Notes under the pieces: generated by a model
What the model saw: the letters and a program-made list of their open reading frames with translations, nothing else
Told to the model about the DNA's origin: nothing
Databases searched by the model: none
Part shown: one piece after another, positions 27,614-37,073 of the stretch
Position numbering within the stretch: position 1 is the stretch's first letter
Layout: every line of letters begins with the position of its first letter
Program-made: the position numbers and the translations under genes
Assembly: GCA_035296325.1 (NCBI GenBank)
Contig: DATHBD010000032.1
Location: forward strand, 186,001 to 250,000
Length of the DNA: 64,000 bases
Source: DATHBD01 sp035296325
GTDB taxonomy: Bacteria; Actinomycetota; Actinomycetes; Mycobacteriales; Micromonosporaceae
Direction: 5' to 3'

Positions 27614-28342
27614 CTAGGACTGGGGCGGCCGCGGATGGCCTTCGGTCCCGCCCAGCGTGGAACCGTAGGACGGCGGCTGGTACGTCGGTGTGTCGTCGCT
27701 CGGGTAGCCGGGTGCGGTGGCGTACCCGGGAGTCGGTTCGTACCCGCCGTGCTGGCCGTAGCCCGGCTGGCCGTAGCCCTGCTGCTCGTAGCCCGGCTGG
27801 CTGTAGCCCTGCTGCTCGTAGCCCTGGGGTTCGTACCCGCCATGCTGCGCGTAGGCCGGCTGCTCGGGGTACCCCTGCGGCGTCGGGTAGGCGGGCGCTG
27901 CCGTCGTGGGCGCGGAGGCTTTGGGGGTGCCGTGCCTACGCCAGCGCCGCGGGCTGAACAGCGTCAGGAGCAGCGGGATGGACAAAGCGATGGTGAGCGC
28001 ACCCGCACCCGCGTGGACGGCCCCGCGCACGCCCGGCAGCCCGGAAGGCAGCGAGTCGAGGAACGACTCACGGGCGAACCAGGCCCAGAGGCCCACGCCG
28101 AGCAGCGCGAGCCCGGCCAGAACGGTGCCGAGCGGCGAGAGGCGGGCGAGCACCAGAACGCTGTAGAGCGCGCCCGCCACGGCCAGGCAGCCGACAGCCA
28201 GCCCGAGGTTGGCATACCCGAGCGAGCGGTCACCGTCGACCTGGTCAAGCCCGGTGGCCGCCCTCACGTTGGCGATCCCGATCAGCAGGTAGATCAGGAC
28301 GGCGATGATCGGCGAGATGAAGAAACTGGCGACGTGGCGCAT
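27614..28342 (-). CDS. four-helix membrane protein with Tyr/Gln/Gly repeat tail
   Basis: 242 residues with GGGAGG before the ATG. Four membrane helices (about 1-130) are followed by a cytosolic or exposed tail built of YGQPGYEQQGY-type repeats (residues about 150-235). The head, starting MRHVASFFISPIIAVLIYLLIG, shares layout and residues (MRH-x-x-S start, PLG-x-x-LAGL helix, LxLFS-x-x-RWRR end) with the 689-residue protein encoded just upstream, so the two are paralogues. Function unknown. The tail suggests protein-protein contact or phase-separating low-complexity behaviour. Confidence 0.75.
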   Translation of the reverse strand: MRHVASFFISPIIAVLIYLLIGIANVRAATGLDQVDGDRSLGYANLGLAVGCLAVAGALYSVLVLARLSPLGTVLAGLALLGVGLWAWFARESFLDSLPSGLPGVRGAVHAGAGALTIALSIPLLLTLFSPRRWRRHGTPKASAPTTAAPAYPTPQGYPEQPAYAQHGGYEPQGYEQQGYSQPGYEQQGYGQPGYGQHGGYEPTPGYATAPGYPSDDTPTYQPPSYGSTLGGTEGHPRPPQS

Positions 28343-28495
28343 GAGGCCTCCCGGCGACGGTTCCCCGGACGATACCGCGCCGAAGCCAGCAATTCCTCAG
28401 CTGATCAGCGCAAAGACCGCTGTCAATGTCAATGGGGTGGTGCGCCGCTCGGTGAAGCGCCGCTGCCCCGCGGCCGTCGCGGGATGAGGTCGATT

Positions 28496-28535
28496 GGGGA
28501 GTGAACGGGCCGCCCGGATCGCTCGTCCACTCCCC
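28496..28535. repeat. palindrome family B, diverged copy
   Basis: GGGGAGTG (28496-28503) pairs with CACTCCCC (28528-28535), enclosing CGGGC/GCCCG. The left end CGATTGGGGAGTGAACGG resembles CGATTGGGGAGCGAAATGG of the neighbouring copy. Confidence 0.65.
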
Positions 28536-28570
28536 CCCGAACTGGTGAGGCGCCGGCGGGCTTCATGAGC

Positions 28571-28610
28571 GGGGAGCGATGGGGATGCGGAGACCGCCAT
28601 TTCGCTCCCC
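28571..28610 (-). repeat. palindrome family B, copy 1
   Basis: GGGGAGCGA (28571-28579) pairs with TCGCTCCCC (28602-28610), with inner GCGG/CCGC. On the minus strand it begins GATTGGGGAGCGAAATGG, almost identical to the copy at 38866. Confidence 0.8.
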
Positions 28611-28647
28611 AATCGGGCGCCGCGGAGCACTGCCCCGATCGTCCGGA

Positions 28648-30717
28648 TCAGGACTCTGGGCGGCGCGGTGGCGCGGCCCACGGTGACGCCGGGCGGGGGC
28701 CCGCGCTGCCGCCACCCGGCTGCCTGGGCGGTGCCTGTCCCGGCGCCGTGCCCCGGTCGCGTTCCCGCGCGATGCGGAGATCGCTGTCGCGATCCTGAAC
28801 GGCGCGCTCCCGCACCTGGGCCTGCTCCTCCTCGGCCTCGTGCAGTTGCTGCGCCTCCTCCCGCTGGTGCGCCGCCGCCCGTTGCCGGCGATCTTCACCG
28901 GCGGCCTCACCGCGGCGCCGTGCCTCCTCCTCGGCTGCGCCTTCGCGCTGCCGTGCGACGTCGCGCTCGCCCATCGGGTCCGGGCTGGCCGGGTTGTCGG
29001 CGGCCGGATCGTCCGCGGCCGGATTGTCGGCGGGTTGTGCTGCGCTGGTCGCCTCGTCCGTGGTGGCCGGGGAGGTGGCTCGTTGCTGCGGGGCTACGGG
29101 CGGTCCCGGGGGCGGTGCCGTCGGTGGCTGGTCCGGGACGGCGCCGGCCGCGCGATGATCCGACTCGGCGTTGGCGAGGCGCTCGGCGACCTCCGATGGG
29201 AGAGCTTCCGCATGCACCACGTCAGGATGGTCGGCCCGCACGTCGCCCGACGGGTAGAGGTCACTCCTCTCATCCGAACGGGGTCGCGGCGCCAGGTCCG
29301 CCGGTGCCTCGGGTTCGCGGTCGCGGTCGCCGTCGCGGTCGCCGTCGCCGTCGCGGTCGCCATTGCCGTCGGCGTCCCTGTTGTTCGGCTCCGGGCCGCG
29401 GTGAACCTGGGTGTCTCCGGCCGGGCGGGGACTGGGCACGACCGCTCGTGCCGGCGCGGCGGGCTGGTCGTCATCCTGGGCCAGCGCGGATTCGTGGTGG
29501 TGCTGACCTCGCGCGGGTTCGTTGTGCTCCTGATCGGGTGCCATCCCGTCGGGCCGCACGGCAGGCTCCGGGACCGCATCGTCGCGGTGCTCGCCTGCGT
29601 CGGTGTCGGTGACCTCGCGGTGCTCGCCTGCGTCGGTGTGGGTGACCTCGCGGTGCTCGTCGCAGTCGGTGTGGGTGACCTCGCGCAACGCCACCGGTGC
29701 ACTCACGTCGCGCTGCTGCCCGGGCTCAGCCGCCAAACGGTACGGCTCAGCGATGGCCGGTCCGGGGCGGGCTTCGCGCTCCACCGGAGCGTCTTCCGCC
29801 TCCGCCCGGGGTCCGGCCTCCGGCGCGGCCTCCGGCGCGGCCACCGGCTCGGCCACCGGTTCGGCCTGGATGACCTCCGGTTCCGGGTCGGCCTCCGGCT
29901 CGGTCGGGACGACTTCCGGTTCCGGGTCGGCGTTGGGTTCGGCGACCACCGGTTGCGGTGTGCGCTCCTCGTCAGGCTCGCGCTCGACCTGAGCAACTGC
30001 GGGCACGACCACCGGCACCGGTTCGCGCCGTGCCTCGGGTTCGGGCAAGGGTTCGTGGTCCCGCCCGGCAAGCGCAACGGCCGGGCGTGGCCGCGACTCG
30101 TCGGGTGCGGGTTCGCGCGGGGTCAGATCAGGGTGTGGGCCGGCCACCGGCGCGGCGACGGCGGCCGCGGCGACGGCGGGCGCTGGGTCGGCGGGCGTTG
30201 GGTCGGCGGGCGTGGAGGCGGGGGTTGGCTCAGCGGATGTGTCGGGGTCGGGGGCCGGGGTCGTCGCCGCCGTGCCGGCGGCGGGCACCGGGCGCGGCCA
30301 GCGCCGCCACCGCTCCACGCTGAAGAGCGCCATGACCAGCAGGATCCCGATCACCAACAGGCTGCCGTTGACCAGGGGAACGCGCGCGGGCACCTCCGCG
30401 AACCGCAGGTCGAGGGTCTGCGGCACGGCGCCCAGCACCGCCGCGGGCCGCAGGTACAGAGCGACGTACGTGGCGATGTACAACACGCCGGCCAGCAGCG
30501 GCCCGAGCGGCGAGATGCGCAGGGTGGCGAGCAGCCCCAGCACGATGCCGGCGGCGGCGAGGTTCGTCAGCACCGGGGCCAGGTCGACCGTACGGATCGC
30601 GTCGCCCTGCGCCCACCCGGTCAGGATCTGCGTCGACTGATCCTGCCCGAGGGCCAGCAGGAGCCACACAACCGGCGCGCAGAGAGCTCCGACGAGGAGG
30701 CTGACGAGGTGTCGCAT
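28648..30717 (-). CDS. membrane protein with very long acidic/repetitive disordered tail
   Basis: 689 residues. Residues about 1-140 hold four membrane helices (MRHLVSLLVGALCAPVVWLLLALG... to LVIGILLVMALFSVERWRRW), paralogous to the downstream 242-residue protein. The remaining about 545 residues are low complexity: Pro/Ala/Glu rich, then tandem REVTHTDAGEH units, then a DGDRDGDRD run, then a charged helical tail (REGAAEEEARRRGEAAGEDRRQRAAAHQREEAQQLHEAEEEQAQVRERA) likely to form a coiled coil. Function unknown; a scaffold or polar-tethering role is only a guess. The reading frame is open throughout despite the skewed composition. Confidence 0.7.
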   Translation of the reverse strand: MRHLVSLLVGALCAPVVWLLLALGQDQSTQILTGWAQGDAIRTVDLAPVLTNLAAAGIVLGLLATLRISPLGPLLAGVLYIATYVALYLRPAAVLGAVPQTLDLRFAEVPARVPLVNGSLLVIGILLVMALFSVERWRRWPRPVPAAGTAATTPAPDPDTSAEPTPASTPADPTPADPAPAVAAAAVAAPVAGPHPDLTPREPAPDESRPRPAVALAGRDHEPLPEPEARREPVPVVVPAVAQVEREPDEERTPQPVVAEPNADPEPEVVPTEPEADPEPEVIQAEPVAEPVAAPEAAPEAGPRAEAEDAPVEREARPGPAIAEPYRLAAEPGQQRDVSAPVALREVTHTDCDEHREVTHTDAGEHREVTDTDAGEHRDDAVPEPAVRPDGMAPDQEHNEPARGQHHHESALAQDDDQPAAPARAVVPSPRPAGDTQVHRGPEPNNRDADGNGDRDGDGDRDGDRDREPEAPADLAPRPRSDERSDLYPSGDVRADHPDVVHAEALPSEVAERLANAESDHRAAGAVPDQPPTAPPPGPPVAPQQRATSPATTDEATSAAQPADNPAADDPAADNPASPDPMGERDVARQREGAAEEEARRRGEAAGEDRRQRAAAHQREEAQQLHEAEEEQAQVRERAVQDRDSDLRIARERDRGTAPGQAPPRQPGGGSAGPRPASPWAAPPRRPES

Positions 30718-30740
30718 GCGCGCACCGTACCGTTTCCGCC

Positions 30741-31289
30741 ATGAGCGAGCATCCTGCGCACTCCGCCCCTGCCGGGCAGGGTCCGAACGGCCGACGGACG
30801 GAGTACAGCCGGGTCACCCTGAGTCGCATCATGACCGCGGTTGATGTGAACCTGTACGGCACCGTGCACGGCGGGGTGATCATGCAGTTCATCGACGAGG
30901 TGGCGGGCGCGGCGGCGGCGCGGCACAGCGGTGGTACGGCGGTGACGGTCGCGATCGACGAGATCGCCTTCCTGGAACCGGTACGCGTCGGCGATCTGGT
31001 GCACGCGCACGCCCAGGTCAACTGGACCGGTACCAGCTCGATGGAGGTCGGGGTCCGGTTGGTGGCCGAGCGGTGGGACCTCGCCGGTACCGATCCGGTC
31101 AACGTCGCGACGGCGTACCTCGTCTTCGTCGGCGTCGACGCCGACGGCTCCCCACGGCCGATCCCACCGGTCATCCCGGAGGAGCCGGAGGACGAGCGGC
31201 GGTGGCGCGAGGCTGGGATCCGCCGCGCCCACCGGCTCGCCAGACGCGACGCGATTCAGCGCTCGCGCGCGGGTGGCGCCACGGGCTGA
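30741..31289 (+). CDS. acyl-CoA thioesterase, hotdog fold
   Basis: 182 residues. A single hotdog domain: VTLSRIMTAVDVNLYGTVHGGVIMQFIDEVAGAAAARHSGG contains the helix with the catalytic Asp/Glu-type residues, then AIDEIAFLEPVRVGDLVHAHAQVNWTGTSSMEVGVRL. This matches YciA/BFIT-type acyl-CoA hydrolases, which cleave acyl-CoA to acid and CoA. The C terminus is an Arg-rich extension. Divergent from the long disordered-tail protein, with 23 bp between starts, so the promoters must overlap. Confidence 0.85.
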   Translation: MSEHPAHSAPAGQGPNGRRTEYSRVTLSRIMTAVDVNLYGTVHGGVIMQFIDEVAGAAAARHSGGTAVTVAIDEIAFLEPVRVGDLVHAHAQVNWTGTSSMEVGVRLVAERWDLAGTDPVNVATAYLVFVGVDADGSPRPIPPVIPEEPEDERRWREAGIRRAHRLARRDAIQRSRAGGATG

Positions 31290-31346
31290 GGACGGCTCCG
31301 GCTCGGGTTCGACTCGTCGGCGGCAGAACCATGCGGCCTTGACAGA

Positions 31347-31685
31347 ATGTCGGCCATGGCCACGCTCGAGGATGTTCGACGCATGGCGCTCGCACTGCCC
31401 GACGTGCGCGAGCAGCCGCACTTCGGCATGCCGGCGTTTCGCGTCGCCGACAAGGGCTTCGTCTCCGTGACCAAGGATCGGTCCCGGGTGTTTCTCCACC
31501 TCGGCGCAGCGGACGTCGCGGCCGAGCTTGCTCTCGGGCACTGCCAGCAACTGACCCGGGGACAGACCTTGATCGGGCTCGACGCAGATCTGGCCGCGCT
31601 TGACGCCGATCGGCTCGCACGACTGGTGCGCTGTGCATGGCGGCACCGCGCGCCGAAGGGGGCCATCAGCCGGCACCGGGAATAG
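31347..31685 (+). CDS. MmcQ/YjbR family protein
   Basis: 112 residues. The fold is recognisable from TLEDVRRMALALPDVREQPHFGMPAFRVADKGFVSVTKDRSRVFLHL and the C-terminal LARLVRCAWRHRAPKG. The family adopts a CyaY-like DNA-binding-type fold but its role is not settled. ATG at 31347 or, nine bases later, 31356 (MATLEDV); neither has a clear ribosome binding site. Confidence 0.85.
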   Translation: MSAMATLEDVRRMALALPDVREQPHFGMPAFRVADKGFVSVTKDRSRVFLHLGAADVAAELALGHCQQLTRGQTLIGLDADLAALDADRLARLVRCAWRHRAPKGAISRHRE

Positions 31686-31740
31686 GGCGGTCGGCAACAC
31701 ATCTGCTCAGGAACGTGTCGGGCCGGACGATGGTGCGGGT

Positions 31741-32820
31741 GTGAACCATGCCCGGCTGGACCAGCCGCACCCGCGGGAGGCCGCGGCGCGCGTGGGCGGG
31801 TTGATGCTCGTCGCCGGCGGCGTGCTCTCCGCGATCGTGCTGGTGGGCGATGTTGACCAGACCAGCCGCCGGGACGGCCTGGCGGCTGCCGTGGACATCG
31901 TGGCGATCGTGCTCGGCGCGCTGTGCGTGGCCCTGCCGCAGCGGGTACCGCGGGTCTTCCTGGCCCTCCTGCCGATGCTGGGGACGGCGCTGATCTGCGG
32001 CGGCATGCTGCTGTCGCGGTCGGTGTCGGACGGCGGCGAGCTGCTGCTGATCTGGCCGGTGCTCTTCGCCGGATACTTCCTGCCCTGGCTCTGGTGCTGG
32101 CTCAGCACCGCGGCGACGGTGACCGCGTACATCGTCGTGGCCGTCACGGTGGCCGGCGCCGCGGCCATCAGCCCAGCGGTCAACGTCACCGGCACCTCGG
32201 TGGTCACGCTGCTCATCGTCTCGTCGTTGCGGGCCCGGCTGGCCCGGGTCCTCGCCGCGTCGCAGGCGGAGGCCCGCACCGACGGGCTCACCGGCCTGCT
32301 GAACCGGCGCGCCTTCGACGAGATCTCGGTGCGCGAAGTGGTGCGGTGCCGCCGGGAGGGAGCGCCGCTCGCGTTGCTGCTCGTCGACGTCGACCACTTC
32401 AAGCGACTGAACGACACGCACGGGCATCCCGCGGGGGACACCGCGCTGCGCCGGATCGGTGACCTGCTGCGCGTCCAGGCCCGGGAGAGTGACGTGCTGG
32501 CCCGCTTCGGCGGGGAGGAGTTCGCACTGCTCCTGCCGGCGTGCCCGCCAGCGGATGCCGTGCGCCGGGCGCACCAGCTGCGTGGCCTGGTCGAGCAGGC
32601 GTCGACCGGCTGGATCTCCCCGCTGACGGTCAGCATCGGCGTGGCGGTCCTGCCGGTGCACGCCGAGGATCTGGATGCCCTGGTCGGTGCGGCGGACTCG
32701 GCGCTGTACATCGCCAAGAGCGTGGGCCGCAACGCGGTCGAGGTGGCGGGACCGATCGCGGCGCGCGGCGATAGGGTGATGCATGACCACCGGCGAGGTG
32801 CTGTGGACGCCGCCCGATGA
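31741..32820 (+). CDS. membrane diguanylate cyclase
   Basis: 359 residues. About five or six membrane helices (residues 15-170) precede a GGDEF domain with GGEEF at 257-261. RESD lies five residues before it, which is the classical inhibitory I-site (RxxD), so product inhibition by c-di-GMP is expected. ARTDGLTGLLNRRAF marks the domain start. GTG start at 31741. Its 3' end overlaps the next gene by 38 nt. It is the second c-di-GMP synthase in the window and, unlike the first, has no EAL domain. Confidence 0.88.
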   Translation: MNHARLDQPHPREAAARVGGLMLVAGGVLSAIVLVGDVDQTSRRDGLAAAVDIVAIVLGALCVALPQRVPRVFLALLPMLGTALICGGMLLSRSVSDGGELLLIWPVLFAGYFLPWLWCWLSTAATVTAYIVVAVTVAGAAAISPAVNVTGTSVVTLLIVSSLRARLARVLAASQAEARTDGLTGLLNRRAFDEISVREVVRCRREGAPLALLLVDVDHFKRLNDTHGHPAGDTALRRIGDLLRVQARESDVLARFGGEEFALLLPACPPADAVRRAHQLRGLVEQASTGWISPLTVSIGVAVLPVHAEDLDALVGAADSALYIAKSVGRNAVEVAGPIAARGDRVMHDHRRGAVDAAR

Positions 32821-34816
32821 GGTGGTGGAACGCAGCCGGATCACCCACTACCTACGGTGGCTTCGCGAGCACCGAGGGCTGCACTTCACCGGGTACGAGC
32901 CGCTGTGGCGGTGGTCGGTGGATGACGTCGCGGCCTTCTGGGGCTCGCTCTGGGAGTACTTCGGCATAGTCGCGCACGATCAGCCCACCGCCGTACTGGA
33001 GTCCCAGGTCATGCCGGGGGCTCGATGGTTCCCGAGGGCCGGCCTCAACTATGCCGAGCACGTGCTGCGGATGCCCGGGATCGCCGACGCCGAGCCGGCC
33101 GTCCTGGCGTACTCCCAGACCCGTGACCCGGTGACGCTGACCGCCGCGCAACTCCGCGACGAGGTCCGGCGGGTGCGGGCCGGGCTGCGCCGGCTCGGCG
33201 TCGGGCCGGGTGACCGGGTGGCGGCCTACCTGCCCAACGTGCCGGAGACCCTGGTGCTCCTGCTGGCCACGGCGAGCCTGGGCGCGATCTTCTCCAGCTG
33301 CGCGCCGGAGTTCGGCGCCCGGTCGGTCGCCGACCGGTGGGGTCAGATCGGGCCCAAGGTGCTGGTGACCGTGGACGGGTACCGGTACGGCGCGAAGGCT
33401 GTCGATCGCCGTGCCGAGGTCGCGGCGATCCGGGCGGCGCTGCCGTCGCTGGAGCAGACGGTCTGGCTGCCGTACCTGCACGACGCCCCGGCTCAGCGGG
33501 ACGGCACCCTGGTTGACGGGGCCGCGGCTGATCTCACCTGGGCCGCGCTCGGCGCGGCGACCGACGAGCCGATGGCGTACCACCCGGTGCCCTTCGACCA
33601 CCCGCTCTACCTGCTCTACTCCTCGGGGACGACCGGCATGCCGAAGCCGATCGTGCACGGTCACGGCGGCATCCTGCTCGAACACTGCAAGATCCTGGCG
33701 CTGCACCACGACCTTGGCCCCGGCGACCGGTTCTTCTGGTTCACCACGACCGGCTGGATGATGTGGAACTACCTGGTCTCCGCGCCTGCGGTGGGGGCCG
33801 CGGTGGTGCTGGTGGACGGCGATCCGGCGGCGCCTGACCTGGGCTGGTTGTGGCGGGTCGCGGCGCAGGCCGGGGTGACGGCGTTCGGCACGTCGGCGCC
33901 GTTCCTGCTGGCCTGCCGCAAGGCCGGCATCGTGCCGCGGGAGATCGCCGACCTGTCCGCCGTGCGCGCGGTGGGCTCCACCGGCGCGCCGCTGCCGCCC
34001 GAGGGCTTCCGGTGGGTGTACGACGCGGTGGGGCGCGACGTCCTGCTCGCCTCGGTCTCCGGTGGCACCGACGTGTGTACCGCGTTCGTCGGCGGCGTGC
34101 CGCTGTTGCCGGTGTACGAGGGCGAGATCGCGTGCCGGTGCCTCGGCGCCCGGGTGGAGGCGTACTCGGCCACCGGCGCCCCACTCGTCGACGCACTCGG
34201 CGAGTTGGTGATCACCGCACCGATGCCGAGCATGCCGGTCGGCTTCTGGGGCGACAGTGACGGCTCCCGGTACGCCGACGCGTACTTCTCCGTCTTCCCC
34301 GGTGTATGGCGGCACGGCGACTGGATCACCGTCACCGCGCGGGGCACCTGCGTCATCGCCGGACGATCCGATGCCACCCTGAACCGGGGCGGGGTACGCC
34401 TGGGCACCAGCGAGTTCTACTCCGTGGTGGAGGCGCTGCCCGTGGTGCTCGACTCGGTCGTGGTGCACCTGGAGGACCCGGAGGGCGGTGCCGGGGAGTT
34501 GCTCCTCTTCGTGGTGCTCGCCGAGGGCGTCGTGCTCGACGACGCGCTGCGCTCCACGATCGGGCGCGAGTTGCGTACCGCCCTGTCGCCCCGGCACGTC
34601 CCGGACGCGATCCACCAGGTCGACGCGGTGCCCCGGACGTTGTCCGGCAAGAAGCTCGAGGTGCCGGTCAAACGCATCCTCACGGGTACGCCCGTCGACC
34701 AGGCCGCCGCGAAAGGCGCGCTGGCCAATCCGGAGTCGCTGGTCGCCTTTGCGCGACTGGGCCGGCCCGGGGGAGTGCACGGCGGCGGCCCGTCCATGCC
34801 GCCGCCGGCGAACTGA
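32783..34816 (+). CDS. acetoacetate-CoA ligase
   Basis: 677 residues, ANL adenylating enzyme. ATP-binding loop YSSGTTGMPKPIVHGHGG, then FFWFTTTGWMMWNYLVSAPAVGA, GSTGAPLPPEGF, and the C-terminal hinge and lysine region RTLSGKKLEVPVKRIL. The N-terminal LWTPPDEVVERSRITHYLRWL and the FWGSLWEYF segment are typical of acetoacetyl-CoA synthetases rather than acetyl-CoA synthetases. It activates acetoacetate with ATP and CoA. The start overlaps the diguanylate cyclase gene by 38 nt, so the two are co-transcribed. Confidence 0.92.
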   Translation: MTTGEVLWTPPDEVVERSRITHYLRWLREHRGLHFTGYEPLWRWSVDDVAAFWGSLWEYFGIVAHDQPTAVLESQVMPGARWFPRAGLNYAEHVLRMPGIADAEPAVLAYSQTRDPVTLTAAQLRDEVRRVRAGLRRLGVGPGDRVAAYLPNVPETLVLLLATASLGAIFSSCAPEFGARSVADRWGQIGPKVLVTVDGYRYGAKAVDRRAEVAAIRAALPSLEQTVWLPYLHDAPAQRDGTLVDGAAADLTWAALGAATDEPMAYHPVPFDHPLYLLYSSGTTGMPKPIVHGHGGILLEHCKILALHHDLGPGDRFFWFTTTGWMMWNYLVSAPAVGAAVVLVDGDPAAPDLGWLWRVAAQAGVTAFGTSAPFLLACRKAGIVPREIADLSAVRAVGSTGAPLPPEGFRWVYDAVGRDVLLASVSGGTDVCTAFVGGVPLLPVYEGEIACRCLGARVEAYSATGAPLVDALGELVITAPMPSMPVGFWGDSDGSRYADAYFSVFPGVWRHGDWITVTARGTCVIAGRSDATLNRGGVRLGTSEFYSVVEALPVVLDSVVVHLEDPEGGAGELLLFVVLAEGVVLDDALRSTIGRELRTALSPRHVPDAIHQVDAVPRTLSGKKLEVPVKRILTGTPVDQAAAKGALANPESLVAFARLGRPGGVHGGGPSMPPPAN

Positions 34817-34855
34817 CCGCACCCTGCCGCTGCGGGGTCGGCCCCCTGGCCGGCG

Positions 34856-35602
34856 TCAACCGGGCCCGAGCACCAGGTCCACCTGCTCGCTCGCCGCCCG
34901 CGCCACCAGCTTCGTGGGGTCGACGTGGACACAGAGCACCGTCGAGGCGCCCACCGCCAGCGCCGGCAGGAGCCAGTCCCGGGGGTCGGGGTAGGCGTCG
35001 CCGTCCACGAGGACGCGCGAGCCGGGCGCGATGCCGAACTCGGCCGCCCGGGCGAGCGCCTGCGCCGCCACCTCGGCCGAGCCGATCAGCTCGCCGCTGG
35101 CCTCCAGCCGGGCCGGTGAACCCGGGTTGACCGGGGCACCGGCGAAGCTGTCGCCGTGGATCCTGACCTCCGCGATGTAATCCAGCCAACCCGGCACGAC
35201 GGAACGCAGCGGCGCCCCGAGCGGCGCCAGGCCCAGGGCGTACCGGTCCGGAGCAGCCGAGATCCGCGACCCGCCCGCCTCGATCGCCTCCAGCGACGCG
35301 AACGCCACGGCGATGCCCGCGTCCGACGGCGCGCCGTAGGCGACCGTGAGCCCGGCCGACCAGCATCCGACCAGGACTGCGGCGGTCTGCCAGTGCGGCG
35401 GCAGCCATACCCCGGCCACGTCGCCCTCGCCCAGGCCGCACCCGTCCACGAGCAGGTTCGCCGTCTTCGCCACCCAGTTGTCCATGGTGGCGCCGGAGAG
35501 TTCGGTGCGCTCGCCGGTGTCGTCGTCGTAGAACGTGTGCATCGGCCGGCTCGGATCGGCGGCGACGACGCCGGCGAAGAGGGCGCGGATGGCGCTGCCC
35601 AT
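34856..35602 (-). CDS. TIGR03089 family protein
   Basis: 248 residues. It looks like an N-terminal half of an AMP-dependent ligase: AIRALFAGVVAADPSRPMHTFYDDDTGERTELSGATMDNWVAKTANLLVDGCGLGEGDVAGVWLPPHWQTAAVLVGCWSAG, but it lacks the YTSGTTG adenylation loop and the C-terminal domain. That is the TIGR03089 family, found in actinobacteria next to GDP-mannose pyrophosphorylase and glycosyltransferase genes, as here. Probably not an active ligase. ATG with GGAG upstream. Confidence 0.85.
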   Translation of the reverse strand: MGSAIRALFAGVVAADPSRPMHTFYDDDTGERTELSGATMDNWVAKTANLLVDGCGLGEGDVAGVWLPPHWQTAAVLVGCWSAGLTVAYGAPSDAGIAVAFASLEAIEAGGSRISAAPDRYALGLAPLGAPLRSVVPGWLDYIAEVRIHGDSFAGAPVNPGSPARLEASGELIGSAEVAAQALARAAEFGIAPGSRVLVDGDAYPDPRDWLLPALAVGASTVLCVHVDPTKLVARAASEQVDLVLGPG

Positions 35603-35894
35603 GCGTGCTCCAACCAGAGGGGCCGCCCGACCAGTCGGGCCGGGATGACCGTGCGGACACGGGTGGATGACCCCGCGACCATACCGACTCGCCCTGTCGG
35701 TTTCATCCGACCGGGCACCGGGTCGAGTGCGGGTGGCGTTTCGGCAGAACCTGCTACGCAGCGGAAACGGCCGGTGACAGTACGAATGTCTTCGGCTGAA
35801 GATTGGATTCGGTCGTGCCGCGGACATCGACCAGCGGGCGAGTCGGCGTAGGCTTTTCCGTAGCACCCTCTCCCCATCCGCTAGGAGTCGCCCA

Positions 35895-37073
35895 GTGACC
35901 TCCGGTCATTCACCCCGTGTGCTGTTCGACGCCACAAGCGTCCCGGCCGACCGGGGTGGTGTCGGGCGGTATGTCGATGGACTGCTCGGCGCGCTGGGCC
36001 GGCTGTCGGCAGACCTCGCCGTCGTCTGTCAGCGGTCGGACACCGAGCGGTATGCCCGGCAGTTGCCCGACGCCCGGATCCTGCCCGCGCCGGCTGCCGT
36101 GGCGCACCGACCCGCCCGGCTGGCCTGGGAGCAGACCGGCCTGCCGCTGCTGGCTCAGCAGGTCGGCGCCGAGGTGCTCCACTCGCCGTACTACACCTGC
36201 CCGCTGCGGGCCGGCTGTCCGGTCACCGTGACGGTGCACGATGCCACCTTCTTCACCGAGCCGGAGCACTACGACAAATCGCGCCGCACCTTTTTCCGGT
36301 CGGCCATCAAGACCTCGCTGCGCCGCGCCGCGCGGGTCATCGTGCCCAGCAAGGCCACCCGCGACGAACTCATCCGGCTGCTCGACGCCGACCCGAACTG
36401 CATCGACGTGGCATATCACGGCGTCGACATGCACGCCTTCCACCCGCCGACGCCGGAGGAGAAGGCCCGGGTCCGTGCCCGGCTCGGGCTGGGCACCACG
36501 CCGTACGTGGCCTTTCTCGGCGCGAAGGAACCGCGCAAGAACGTGCCCAACCTGATCCGCGGCTGGGCCGCTGCCGTCGGGGAGTGGCCGACGCCGCCCG
36601 CCCTCGTGATCGCCGGTGGTCAGGGCCATGACGACGAGATCGACCAGGCCGTGAGCGAGGTGCCGGCCCACCTGCGCCTGCTGCGGCCGGGTTACCTGCG
36701 CTACGCCGACCTGCCCGGCTTCCTCGGCGGCGCGTTGGTCGCGGCGTACCCCTCCTACGGAGAGGGCTTCGGGCTGCCCATCCTCGAGGCGATGGCCTGT
36801 GGGGCGCCGGTGCTGACCACCCCGCGCCTGTCGCTGCCCGAGGTGGGCGGCGACGCGGTCGCCTACACCGGCCCCCGCCCGGACGAGATCGCCCGCGACC
36901 TTGCCGCACTCCTCCATGACGAGTCGCGCCGGGAGTCCCTCGCGAAGGCCGGCGCCGACCGGGCGAAGGACTTCACCTGGGAGTCCAGCGGCGAGGTGCA
37001 CCTGGCCGCCTGGGCCCGCGCGGTCGGCCAGGGTACGCCCGGTCCGCTGGCCAACCAACCCGCCGCTCGATAA
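35895..37073 (+). CDS. GT4-type glycosyltransferase
   Basis: 392 residues, GT-B fold. The N-terminal domain has GGVGRYVDGLLGAL; the donor-binding C-terminal domain carries the E-x7-E motif in YGEGFGLPILEAMACGAPVL. It probably transfers mannose or another sugar from a nucleotide donor to a lipid or polysaccharide. Adjacent to GDP-mannose pyrophosphorylase, which would supply the donor. GTG start at 35895 after TAGGAG. The about 290-bp gap upstream holds a GCCCGACCAGTCGGGC palindrome (35625-35640) near the divergent TIGR03089 start. Confidence 0.88.
   Translation: MTSGHSPRVLFDATSVPADRGGVGRYVDGLLGALGRLSADLAVVCQRSDTERYARQLPDARILPAPAAVAHRPARLAWEQTGLPLLAQQVGAEVLHSPYYTCPLRAGCPVTVTVHDATFFTEPEHYDKSRRTFFRSAIKTSLRRAARVIVPSKATRDELIRLLDADPNCIDVAYHGVDMHAFHPPTPEEKARVRARLGLGTTPYVAFLGAKEPRKNVPNLIRGWAAAVGEWPTPPALVIAGGQGHDDEIDQAVSEVPAHLRLLRPGYLRYADLPGFLGGALVAAYPSYGEGFGLPILEAMACGAPVLTTPRLSLPEVGGDAVAYTGPRPDEIARDLAALLHDESRRESLAKAGADRAKDFTWESSGEVHLAAWARAVGQGTPGPLANQPAAR

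Larger units (their letters stand above)
28343..28647. other. 305-bp intergenic region with two tandem inverted repeats
   Basis: No gene. Two palindromes of family B lie at 28496-28535 and 28571-28610, after the 3' end of the 689-residue protein gene (read on the minus strand), where they could end its transcription before the paralogue begins. Confidence 0.6.

Noticed and set aside
34856..35602. Calling the TIGR03089 protein an acyl-CoA ligase
   Set aside because: It lacks the ATP-binding YTSGTTG-type loop and the whole C-terminal domain.
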